A stretch of 15,148 nt of DNA from the NCBI GenBank assembly GCA_041655755.1, contig JBBAEY010000055.1:1-15148 (forward strand). The letters run 5' to 3'. Shown piece by piece: positions 5,780 to 12,435 of the stretch. The DNA is from JAAYFT01 sp041655755 (GTDB lineage: Bacteria > Bacillota > Clostridia > Tissierellales > Tissierellaceae). The notes below the pieces were generated by a model that worked only from the letters and a program-made list of their open reading frames with translations, had not been told where the DNA came from and ran no database searches. Positions within the stretch are counted from its first letter, which is position 1; each line of letters starts with the position of its first letter. Made by a program: the position numbers and the translations under genes.

Positions 5780-7504
5780 CTATTGTGGAATATCTATTTG
5801 CCTGTCCTTGTGCAAGAGGGCCCAGTTGCTATTTTCTTCGATTGCCTCCTTGGCAAGATTGTCCAAAATTGCCCTTATCTTGTCTATTCCATCTTCCCCG
5901 CCACCTACTAAAACACTTTCTATGCTTTTTTCTGCCTTCTTGTAGATATTGTGCAGGTGCCTAAAGCGTTCTATTTCCTCATTATATGCTAGCTTGTCTG
6001 TTAGCCAGGTCACTAGGGCACCATATGCAGGCAAAATTGAAATAACAAAAAAGAGGCTTGTCAGCTTCCCAGATAGTGCAGAGCCCATATCTGCAAGATT
6101 CATGCCCAGGATCAATAGAAAGATAAGGGAGGTCAATAGGAATGCTCCAGTAAATAAGAGCTTTTTGATTGCAACATATCTTTTCCCCACCCTTGTCCTT
6201 TTGCCCATATTTGCTTCCAGATACTCTATTTGCGACCATAGCCAGTATTTAGATATAATGTCGAGTTTGTCGAGAAAGGAACCGTCCTCCTCTATTCCTC
6301 CATAGCTATCCCTATGGGAAACAAAGGAGATATTGTCAATAGCTATTATTACCCAGTTCAAGGCATCATGGTACTTGGTGGAATATTTATCAGTAATATT
6401 CCTCTTAAGCCTTTGAGCCTTGGCTGTAAATAAATCATAAAATATTTGAATTCTTAGTCCCTCAGCTATTGTCCTGTAATCTATATAACTTATATGGGTC
6501 CTGTTCATTTTTCTTGACAGTAAATAAATGGTGGAAAAATTTAATAAATAGGCAAATATGATGATTAGAGGCGTTTGGCTGCCATTGAACAGGCTCAAGA
6601 AAAACACGAGAACCAGGGACAGGTTGAAAATAGTAAAGATGGATTTGGTGGAATTGCTCTTATTTGCTAATACGGACAGGGAAGCAAAGGCATTTAACAT
6701 GGGGCTGTCCCTAAGTCCCTCAAGGCCTCCTAAATCCACAGGCAACAATTGGTCTATTTCCTTCTCAATCTCCTTGGCTCGAGTCGCATATATTTCTTTG
6801 AGCTCTAAGTTGCAATCATCTATGCTTTTAATCAGTCTTTTGCTTCCTTGGACACCTTCTCCATTGTCACCTAAGCCATATATTCCACCTTGTCCTCCTA
6901 ATAATATATCCCTTTCTTCATCTGCCGTAGATAGCCTTGGAGTGGGAATGTGATAGGTCAAGGTCTTATTGTCATTCCAACACATCTTCCCCTCATAGTA
7001 AAGGGGGATTTGACCAGTGGAAAACCTGACAACTTCAGAGGTCCCCCCTTTTTTATCGATAAACTTGCCATCCCACAGGGCAATGATGACTTGACTGTGT
7101 ATGGAGATAAAGATTCCTAATTCTTCGTATAGGTCATTTCTTTTTTCTTGATTATCTAACTGGCCATTTCCCTGGTCCAGCTCAAAATAAAACATGGCCC
7201 TGTCCAGTAGGTATTCAAATTCTTCCTTTGATTCATTTGTGCTAAAATCCTTTTTATACTCGTCTTTGGCCATGGGCAGGGGGACGATTAAGCCTAATCC
7301 CAGCTCAATAGCCACCTGTGCCGCTATTCTATCAGCCCCTTCTGCCAGGGGCGATAAAAAGTATAGTGGGGAATTCCTGTAGTCCTCCTTAAGCCCCTCT
7401 ATAATCTTTTTAATTTCGCCACTCAATCTACTGGTGTCGGACTCCAATAAATCCCTATGTCCAGTAACACCTATAATAATTGGTATCCTATAATTATCCT
7501 TCAT
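5780..7504 (-). CDS. SLOG-domain protein with four transmembrane helices (SLATT-like C-terminus)
   Basis: This 574-aa protein has an N-terminal SLOG/LOG-like Rossmann domain (about residues 6-165). Its marks are GVTGHRD (12-18), SPLAEGADRIAAQVA (51-65) and VIIALWDGK...GGTSEVVR (139-160). This fold binds or cleaves nucleotides or NAD-like ligands. Two membrane hairpins follow, at about 288-307/312-329 and 449-467/482-501. Each is followed by a long charged helix (YRTIAEGLRIQIF at 343-355; NEEIERFRHLHNIYKKAEK at 508-526). The 2TM-plus-helix pattern recalls SLATT effectors, which accompany SLOG and SMODS proteins in nucleotide-signalling conflict systems and are thought to act on membranes. The ATG at 7504 overlaps the stop of the 35-aa ORF upstream (ATGA), so translation is coupled. 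The SLATT assignment is by pattern and less certain than SLOG. Confidence 0.82.
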   Translation of the reverse strand: MKDNYRIPIIIGVTGHRDLLESDTSRLSGEIKKIIEGLKEDYRNSPLYFLSPLAEGADRIAAQVAIELGLGLIVPLPMAKDEYKKDFSTNESKEEFEYLLDRAMFYFELDQGNGQLDNQEKRNDLYEELGIFISIHSQVIIALWDGKFIDKKGGTSEVVRFSTGQIPLYYEGKMCWNDNKTLTYHIPTPRLSTADEERDILLGGQGGIYGLGDNGEGVQGSKRLIKSIDDCNLELKEIYATRAKEIEKEIDQLLPVDLGGLEGLRDSPMLNAFASLSVLANKSNSTKSIFTIFNLSLVLVFFLSLFNGSQTPLIIIFAYLLNFSTIYLLSRKMNRTHISYIDYRTIAEGLRIQIFYDLFTAKAQRLKRNITDKYSTKYHDALNWVIIAIDNISFVSHRDSYGGIEEDGSFLDKLDIISKYWLWSQIEYLEANMGKRTRVGKRYVAIKKLLFTGAFLLTSLIFLLILGMNLADMGSALSGKLTSLFFVISILPAYGALVTWLTDKLAYNEEIERFRHLHNIYKKAEKSIESVLVGGGEDGIDKIRAILDNLAKEAIEENSNWALLHKDRQIDIPQ

Positions 7505-7608
7505 AAGCTAGGCCTCATCTCCCTTATTTCAGGTAGGACATATAGGCTGAGCATATTCCTCTTTGTCTGCATATCCTTAAAGGTGCTTGAAATAAAAATT
7601 GATATCAT
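7501..7608 (-). CDS. 35-aa ORF matching the start of DUF4062; truncated remnant or small coupled protein
   Basis: The ORF begins MISIFISSTFKDMQTKR and continues through LPEIRE before stopping at residue 35. This matches the first strand and helix of DUF4062 (I/VFISSTFxDMxxER...VFPxLRE), which opens many STAND/NACHT and conflict-system proteins. The rest of that domain, roughly another 50 residues, is absent. Expression signals are good: GGGAGG (7622-7617) lies 8 bases before the ATG, the gene starts 22 bases after the HD-RyR stop, and its TGA overlaps the SLOG ATG by 4 bases. It may be the stub of a deleted gene kept as a translational coupler, or a real micropeptide. I saw no continuation in other frames before the SLOG start. 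Confidence 0.68.
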   Translation of the reverse strand: MISIFISSTFKDMQTKRNMLSLYVLPEIREMRPSL

Positions 7609-7630
7609 ATAAATTGCCTCCCGAGAAGTA

Positions 7631-9289
7631 TTATCTTAACTTATATAGGCCCTTGCCAATGGATCTTAAGGTATCCACAAATTCTTTTAGTGGTGCCCTG
7701 TCCTTGTCTTTTTCATATTCAGGCAAATCGTCGTAGTCTACTATCAATGGGTGAAGTCTCTTGTCGTCGTCCCTTGTCTCCCCATAGGTCCAGCCGTCCT
7801 GAATCTTATTTGACATCCAGCGGTCGTGTTCTTCACGGCCGAAATCCTCAATAAATTCATCGTCTATGGAAGCTACGGGTATATACCTGGGGTCTATATC
7901 TGAATTTTCGCCTAGGGCAATATATCCGTAGCTCGCTATTGCATTAAATAGGTGTCGTGCCTGGCTGATATTATCGTATTTATAGTGGTCATCGCACTCA
8001 TCCCACTTCTTCCTTCCTTGGGGGCTGTCCTTGTATTTTTTCCGATAGTTCTCGTGTAGGACCTGACCTACACTTTCCAAATCTTCGAAGAGGGGTCGGG
8101 GTGACATATGTCTGTCACCGGTCACATTGGGATTTCTCCAATGCTTCCCAATGGAAGATGTAACAAAGGCCTGTCCCAAGTCCGGAAATATCTCCCTTAA
8201 ATCCAGCAATTTCAATAGGGTGTCAATTTTACCCTGGGAAAACCTTTCAGCTACCCCTTCCTTGTCTGCTCCTGCCAGCAGGCTCAACTCGTATTCCACA
8301 TTGAAATCCCTTTCTGAAAAATTGAACTCAAACTCCTCTACAAGGGGTTTCTTTTGGTTTTCCCTTCCATAGGCGGTCCTATCCCACTCCTGTAATTCAT
8401 CACAAAGCATAATCAGAAAAGCCAGGGGGTGTGATTTTGCACTGAGGGGAGGCAGGGAGTGTTCGCTAACCAGTGGCCTCTTGTAGTAGTTGTGCAGTAG
8501 GATTGCCGATGCGGCATTTACTGTGGTCTGCGAAAAGAAACTATCCTCTAGCTTTGAATGTTCCTTTAGCATCCCATTCCAGTGCATCAGCATAATTGCA
8601 CTGTAGAATCCATGGTCTATAAATCCCCTTGTGCCCCTTATATTGGGATAGTTGTAGAGCCCTTCTGCTAGCTCTTTTTGATCCAAATCAAGGGAATTAG
8701 CTATGTAATCTGCAAGCAAATCGATGAAGGACTTCCCTTCATTCCCATATAGGTGTATCAATTGACCAAAGTTTTTATATTCAAAATAAGGGTCGGGTTT
8801 TACAGAATCCCCGTCGATGTCAATCATCTCTTCAATATACTTCCTAAATTGCTGAAAGCTTATTTCTACGGGATAGCCAATGTCATGGAGTAGTGAAACA
8901 AGACCCCATTCATATAAAAATTCCCCAGTAGAACGGGCAAAGGCAGCCCTATAGCTAGCGTTTGTTGAAAATACGCCTAGTCCCATGAAAAACACCCAAA
9001 CTGAATGTGTAAAGTGGTCCCGCTTGTTTTGAACAAAACTAGATGATGCCAGCTCGTACTCCCGCAGGGCATCGAGGATATCAAAAAAAGCAAAGTCCTC
9101 GTTCCTCATTTGGTAGCAGTCAAAAAAAGAGTTGTAAACTTCTGCAGCCGTGCCCTCACTTGGATTTGATAAAAAAACAATAGAGGCCTCCCGTAAATAT
9201 CGTATTCGAAGCTTTTTGTCCTCTTCAGCTTCGCCGATAGCCAATGTAAAAAAACGGATTGCCTCATCTTTCAATGATTTTAAATTCAT
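7631..9289 (-). CDS. HD-domain phosphohydrolase-like protein fused to a C-terminal RyR domain
   Basis: This is a 552-aa soluble protein. A helical N-terminus (1-85) precedes an HD-type domain (about 88-310). Its candidate metal ligands are H92/H96 (DHFTH), the H135-D136 doublet (LLHDIGYP), H226 (DHG), H266 (LLHNYY) and D297 (CDELQEW). The C-terminus holds a RyR domain (about 485-545) with EEHDRWMSNKIQDGW, YG, HPLIVDYDDLPEYEKDKDR. It is preceded by a helical segment (about 400-460) like that found before bacterial RyR domains. HD enzymes often hydrolyse (cyclic) nucleotides, and bacterial RyR domains are proposed nucleotide sensors in conflict systems, so nucleotide signalling is the leading inference. 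ATG 9289 follows GGAGGT at about 6 bases; the TTG at 9307 lies upstream of that site and is rejected. It heads the operon with the SLOG-4TM gene. Confidence 0.86.
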   Translation of the reverse strand: MNLKSLKDEAIRFFTLAIGEAEEDKKLRIRYLREASIVFLSNPSEGTAAEVYNSFFDCYQMRNEDFAFFDILDALREYELASSSFVQNKRDHFTHSVWVFFMGLGVFSTNASYRAAFARSTGEFLYEWGLVSLLHDIGYPVEISFQQFRKYIEEMIDIDGDSVKPDPYFEYKNFGQLIHLYGNEGKSFIDLLADYIANSLDLDQKELAEGLYNYPNIRGTRGFIDHGFYSAIMLMHWNGMLKEHSKLEDSFFSQTTVNAASAILLHNYYKRPLVSEHSLPPLSAKSHPLAFLIMLCDELQEWDRTAYGRENQKKPLVEEFEFNFSERDFNVEYELSLLAGADKEGVAERFSQGKIDTLLKLLDLREIFPDLGQAFVTSSIGKHWRNPNVTGDRHMSPRPLFEDLESVGQVLHENYRKKYKDSPQGRKKWDECDDHYKYDNISQARHLFNAIASYGYIALGENSDIDPRYIPVASIDDEFIEDFGREEHDRWMSNKIQDGWTYGETRDDDKRLHPLIVDYDDLPEYEKDKDRAPLKEFVDTLRSIGKGLYKLR

Positions 9290-9382
9290 AGTCAAACCTC
9301 CAATCAAATTGTCATTACTTCCTAGTCCTGCAGCAAGCCTAGGGAAAAGTTCATACAGGCTTCCCTACTGGGTCTTATGAAA

Positions 9383-9410
9383 ATTATATCATATGGACAA
9401 TAAACTACAA
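9383..9410 (-). promoter_or_regulatory. Candidate promoter of the HD-RyR/SLOG operon
   Basis: On the minus strand TTGTAG (9410-9405) precedes TATAAT (9388-9383) by 16 bases. The predicted start is near 9376, leaving an 87-base leader. The -10 is perfect; the -35 keeps only the TTG core, so use in the cell is uncertain. Confidence 0.45.
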
Positions 9411-9518
9411 CTCCTATAATGATTGATTTAGCTAAGGATTTGACCCTGATCTTTATCGATTTTAATAGGGCAGTAGGGTCTCTTTCCTTCCCCAATCTAT
9501 ATAGATTTCATTAGCCTA

Positions 9519-9548
9519 TTGATTTCACCCTTATATTAGATATATAAT
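9519..9548 (+). promoter_or_regulatory. Candidate promoter of the YciI-TraX operon
   Basis: TTGATT (9519-9524, 4 of 6) is followed after 18 bases by TATAAT (9543-9548). Transcription would start near 9555, about 50 bases before the ATG at 9606. Confidence 0.5.
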
Positions 9549-9605
9549 CAGATAAAAGAAGGGTAAATATAGCTGAAATAAATAATAAAAATGGAGAGTG
9601 AAGAA

Positions 9606-9872
9606 ATGATTTTATATGCTGTAATATTGGAGACCATAGATCCAAAGAAAGACGAGGAAATATTAGATATACATATAGCCTATCTAAATCGGCTCATAGA
9701 AGAGGATAAGATATTTGCCAAGGGCCCCTTTACAGACCATAGTGGGGGATTGGTTATCTACAAGGCTCCTTCCTATGAGGAAGCAAAGGAGCTGGCAGAA
9801 AATGACCCTGCCATCTTGAATGGTTCAAGAAAGCTGACCCTCAAAGAATGGCGTAGCAGCTTGGTGAACTAA
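9606..9872 (+). CDS. YciI-like (YCII-related) protein
   Basis: This 88-aa cytoplasmic protein has the ferredoxin-like YciI fold pattern: an opening beta strand (ILYAVILE), the conserved histidine H23 in DIHIAYLNRL, and D44 in GPFTDHSGGLVIY, followed by SYEEAKELAENDP. His and Asp form the putative active site of the family. Some members are dehalogenase-like, but most have no known substrate. ATG 9606 is chosen because GGAG (9593-9596) lies 9 bases upstream and the protein then starts like other family members; the in-frame ATG at 9591 lacks a ribosome site. Its stop overlaps the TraX start by one base, so the two are translationally coupled. Confidence 0.88.
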   Translation: MILYAVILETIDPKKDEEILDIHIAYLNRLIEEDKIFAKGPFTDHSGGLVIYKAPSYEEAKELAENDPAILNGSRKLTLKEWRSSLVN

Positions 9873-10522
9873 TGAATGTCCTTGTATTAAAGTTAATTGC
9901 ACTTAGCTCCATGATAGTCGACCACTATGGTGCTATCTTTCGGCCTGGTATTGACATCTATAGGATTGTGGGAAGGCTTGCCTTTCCCATATACGCATTT
10001 TTGCTGGTAGAGGGCTATTTTCATACTAGGGATATAAAGAAGTATGGACTTAGATTATTTGCCTTTGCCCTAATATCTGAAATCCCCTTTGATTACGCCT
10101 TCTATGGGGGCCTTTCCCTTGTCCATCAAAATATCTTCTTTACATTATTTCTGGGCCTAGTTGCCATATATGTGCTGGACAATTTCAAGAAGAAGCAGAG
10201 GTTTTTAAAGTTTATATTGCTACTTTTGACTGCCTTCATAGCTGAATTTCTCCACACGGATTATGGTCTTGTTGGAATTATGTATATAATAGCCTTTTAT
10301 ATAGGGAGGAAGTTTTCAAGGGCAAAGGGATTGCTTATATCAGGCCTGATACTTTCATATTTTAACCTCCACAGCAGGATCCAGCAATTTTCCATCTTGT
10401 CCCTCCCAATCCTGTACTTCTACAATGGGGAGCTGGGTCCAAGGAGTAGGTTCCTCCAATGGTTCTTTTACATGGCCTATCCCTTACACCTGTCAATATT
10501 TTACATAGCAAGGCTTCTTTAG
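9872..10522 (+). CDS. TraX-family multi-spanning membrane protein
   Basis: This 216-aa protein has about six to eight hydrophobic helices. It carries the family marks MIVDHYGAIF (about 14-23), IVGRLAFPIYAFLLVEGYFHTRD (about 32-54), ALISEIPFDYAF (66-77) and HQNIFFTLFLGL (84-95). TraX was named for F-pilin N-acetylation, but chromosomal relatives are widespread in Firmicutes with no conjugation genes nearby, as here. An acyl-transfer role on a cell-surface substrate is plausible but unproven. The ATG shares one base with the YciI stop (TAATG). The last codons and the stop lie in the terminator stem. Confidence 0.9.
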   Translation: MNVLVLKLIALSSMIVDHYGAIFRPGIDIYRIVGRLAFPIYAFLLVEGYFHTRDIKKYGLRLFAFALISEIPFDYAFYGGLSLVHQNIFFTLFLGLVAIYVLDNFKKKQRFLKFILLLLTAFIAEFLHTDYGLVGIMYIIAFYIGRKFSRAKGLLISGLILSYFNLHSRIQQFSILSLPILYFYNGELGPRSRFLQWFFYMAYPLHLSIFYIARLL

Positions 10523-10554
10523 GGAATTAATTTCTCCAAAGAAGCCTCTTATTT
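10511..10554 (+). terminator. Terminator overlapping the 3' end of the TraX gene
   Basis: AGGCTTCTTT (10511-10520) pairs with AAAGAAGCCT (10538-10547) around a 17-base loop and is followed by CTTATTTT. The left arm is the final coding sequence of the TraX-family gene, including the first base of its stop codon. Confidence 0.78.
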
Positions 10555-10575
10555 TAAATGGTAATAGTCAATATT

Positions 10576-10592
10576 TCCTGTAAGCTACAGGA
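10576..10592 (-). terminator. Weak hairpin after the ABC exporter operon
   Basis: TCCTGTA (10576-10582) and TACAGGA (10586-10592) form a 7-base stem with a 3-base loop, 11 bases after the exporter stop codon. On the minus strand it is followed by AAATATTGAC rather than a T-run, so it is a poor intrinsic terminator. It may instead protect the message 3' end. Confidence 0.3.
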
Positions 10593-10602
10593 TTTGAACC
10601 TC

Positions 10603-12435
10603 CTATGCTGCAAATTGGCTATTGTACAAGTCTGCATAAAATCCGTCTTTCCTCAGGAGCTCCTCATGGCTGCCCTGCTCTACTATGCTGCCATCTCTAA
10701 TTACCAGTATTAGGTCTGCATCTTTTATGGTGGACAACCTATGGGCTATGATAAAGCTGGTCCTGCCCTTCATTAGGTTTTCCATGGCTTTTTGAATGAA
10801 AACTTCTGTCCTGGTATCCACGGAAGATGTGGCCTCATCCAATATCAGTATCTTGGGATTTGAAAGTATTGCCCTGGCAATAGTCAAGAGCTGTTTTTGT
10901 CCCTGTGATATATTGTTGGCCTCCTCATTTATCAGCATATTGTATCCATCGGGCAGGGTCTGGATAAATCTATGGGCATAGGCTAGTTTGGCAGCCTCCA
11001 TTACTTCTTCGTCTGTGGCATCTAATCTTCCATATCTGATATTTTCTATTATTGTACCGGAAAACAGCCAGGTATCTTGGAGCACCATGCCAAAATTGTC
11101 CCTTAGGTCCTTTCGCCTTAAATCTGCAATGTCCTTTCCATCTATTAGTATCCTGCCCTCCTTCAGGTCGTAGTATCTCATTAGGAGTTTTACAATCGTC
11201 GTCTTTCCAGCCCCTGTAGGGCCTACTATGGCAACTTTTTGACCTGGCCTTATGTCCTGTGAAAAGTTATTTATGATTATTTTGTCCTCTGAGTAGCCGA
11301 ATATTATATCCTCAAAGGTCACCCTACCCTTTACCTCTGTGAGGACAGCTGGGCTGGCCGAGTCTTCAGTTTCCTCCCCTTCATCTAGGAATTCAAACAC
11401 CCTCTCTGCTGCCGCCATGGTGGACTGTAGTACATTTGATATTTGAGCAACTTGGGCTATGGGTTGGGTAAAGCTTCTCATGTACTGAATGAAGGACAAG
11501 ATGTCCCCTACCTCTATTACCCTTCTAGCCGCATACCAGCCTCCCAATATGGACACTACCACATATCCCAGATTCCCGATGAAATTCATAATGGGCATCA
11601 TCAATCCCGATAGAAATTGGGATTTCCAGGCGGAGTTATATAGTTGGTCATTTATCCTGCTAAATTCCCCTACCACATCTTCCTCTGCATTGAAGGCCTT
11701 CATAATATTGTGGCCCCCATAAACCTCTTCAATATGTCCATTAACCTCTCCTAAGGATTTTTGTTGTGCTGTAAAGTATTTTTGAGATCTTCTAATTACG
11801 TTGGTTACTAAAATCATGGAAAGTGGCAGTATTACAAGAGAGGCAATGGTCATCTGCCAAGATATGGACAGCATCATGACCAATACACCTATTAGGGTGG
11901 TGGCAGATGTAATTATCTGGCTCATGCTTTGATTCAAGGATTGGGATACAGTATCTACGTCATTTGTGACCCTAGACAATACATCACCGTGGCTTACCCT
12001 GTCAAAGTATTTAAGTGGAAGCCTGTTGACCTTCTCTGATATTTCCCTCCTCAAGCCATAGGAAACTTTTTGTGCTATACCTGTCACTATAAATCCCTGC
12101 ACATAGGAAAAAAGTGCAGATATTATATATAGGCTTATTAGGAGTGAAATAGTATTTAGGATATTGTCAAAGTCTATTCCTCCTGTGCCCATCATCTTTG
12201 ATATGAGCCCTTCAAATATCTTTGTCGTGGCCCTACCCAACACCTTGGGTCCTATAATAGAAAATACTGTGCTACCCATGGCAAACAAGATGACTGTGAT
12301 TAGTTTTAATCTATGGGGCCTCAAATAGTCCAATAATTTTGAAAAGGTTCCCTTGAAATCCTTGGCCTTTTCAAAGTTTCTCGGCCCGTGACCCATGGGC
12401 CCACGTCTTTGTGGTCTTGATGTCCTTTCACTCAT
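10603..12435 (-). CDS. Heterodimeric ABC exporter subunit with consensus catalytic site (MsbA/BmrD-like)
   Basis: This 610-aa half-transporter has a charged N-terminal tail, six transmembrane helices (about residues 40-345) and a C-terminal nucleotide-binding domain. Walker A is GPTGAGKT (405-412), Walker B ends D533-E534 with the catalytic glutamate, and H565 sits in IIAHRLST. All three are canonical. The signature motif, however, reads ISQGQ (509-513) instead of LSGGQ. In a heterodimer this signature faces the Walker motifs of the partner, so the altered signature and the partner's altered Walker B form the inactive site together. Families of this type (BmrCD, LmrCD, TM287/288) export drugs or lipids. 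The ATG overlaps the partner's stop by 4 bases (ATGA), and AGGAGG lies 10 bases before the start. The substrate cannot be inferred. Confidence 0.94.
   Translation of the reverse strand: MSERTSRPQRRGPMGHGPRNFEKAKDFKGTFSKLLDYLRPHRLKLITVILFAMGSTVFSIIGPKVLGRATTKIFEGLISKMMGTGGIDFDNILNTISLLISLYIISALFSYVQGFIVTGIAQKVSYGLRREISEKVNRLPLKYFDRVSHGDVLSRVTNDVDTVSQSLNQSMSQIITSATTLIGVLVMMLSISWQMTIASLVILPLSMILVTNVIRRSQKYFTAQQKSLGEVNGHIEEVYGGHNIMKAFNAEEDVVGEFSRINDQLYNSAWKSQFLSGLMMPIMNFIGNLGYVVVSILGGWYAARRVIEVGDILSFIQYMRSFTQPIAQVAQISNVLQSTMAAAERVFEFLDEGEETEDSASPAVLTEVKGRVTFEDIIFGYSEDKIIINNFSQDIRPGQKVAIVGPTGAGKTTIVKLLMRYYDLKEGRILIDGKDIADLRRKDLRDNFGMVLQDTWLFSGTIIENIRYGRLDATDEEVMEAAKLAYAHRFIQTLPDGYNMLINEEANNISQGQKQLLTIARAILSNPKILILDEATSSVDTRTEVFIQKAMENLMKGRTSFIIAHRLSTIKDADLILVIRDGSIVEQGSHEELLRKDGFYADLYNSQFAA

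Larger units (their letters stand above)
9290..9605. other. Divergent intergenic region between the HD-RyR and YciI genes
   Basis: This roughly 315-base region separates divergent genes and carries a promoter for each (minus 9383-9410, plus 9519-9548). The minus leader (about 9376-9290) contains two short, mutually exclusive inverted repeats: AAGCCT 9335/AGGCTT 9357 and AGGGAA 9341/TTCCCT 9361. A longer-spaced pair, GACCCT (9442-9447) and AGGGTC (9475-9480), lies in the middle. I see no ORF with a ribosome site, no tRNA and no recognisable riboswitch. Confidence 0.5.

Noticed and set aside
9335..9366. Short alternative inverted repeats in the HD-RyR leader, reminiscent of an attenuator.
   Set aside because: The stems are 6 bases, have no T-run, and match no riboswitch or leader peptide I recognise.
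9442..9480. GACCCT and AGGGTC inverted repeat between divergent genes as an operator or terminator.
   Set aside because: The arms are 6 bases with a 27-base gap and no T-tract, so chance is likely.
10588..10606. Minus-strand GGTTCAAATCC resembles the T-arm of a tRNA.
   Set aside because: The flanking bases do not form a 5-base T-stem, no acceptor or anticodon arm precedes it, and it begins in the end of the exporter gene. It is a chance match.
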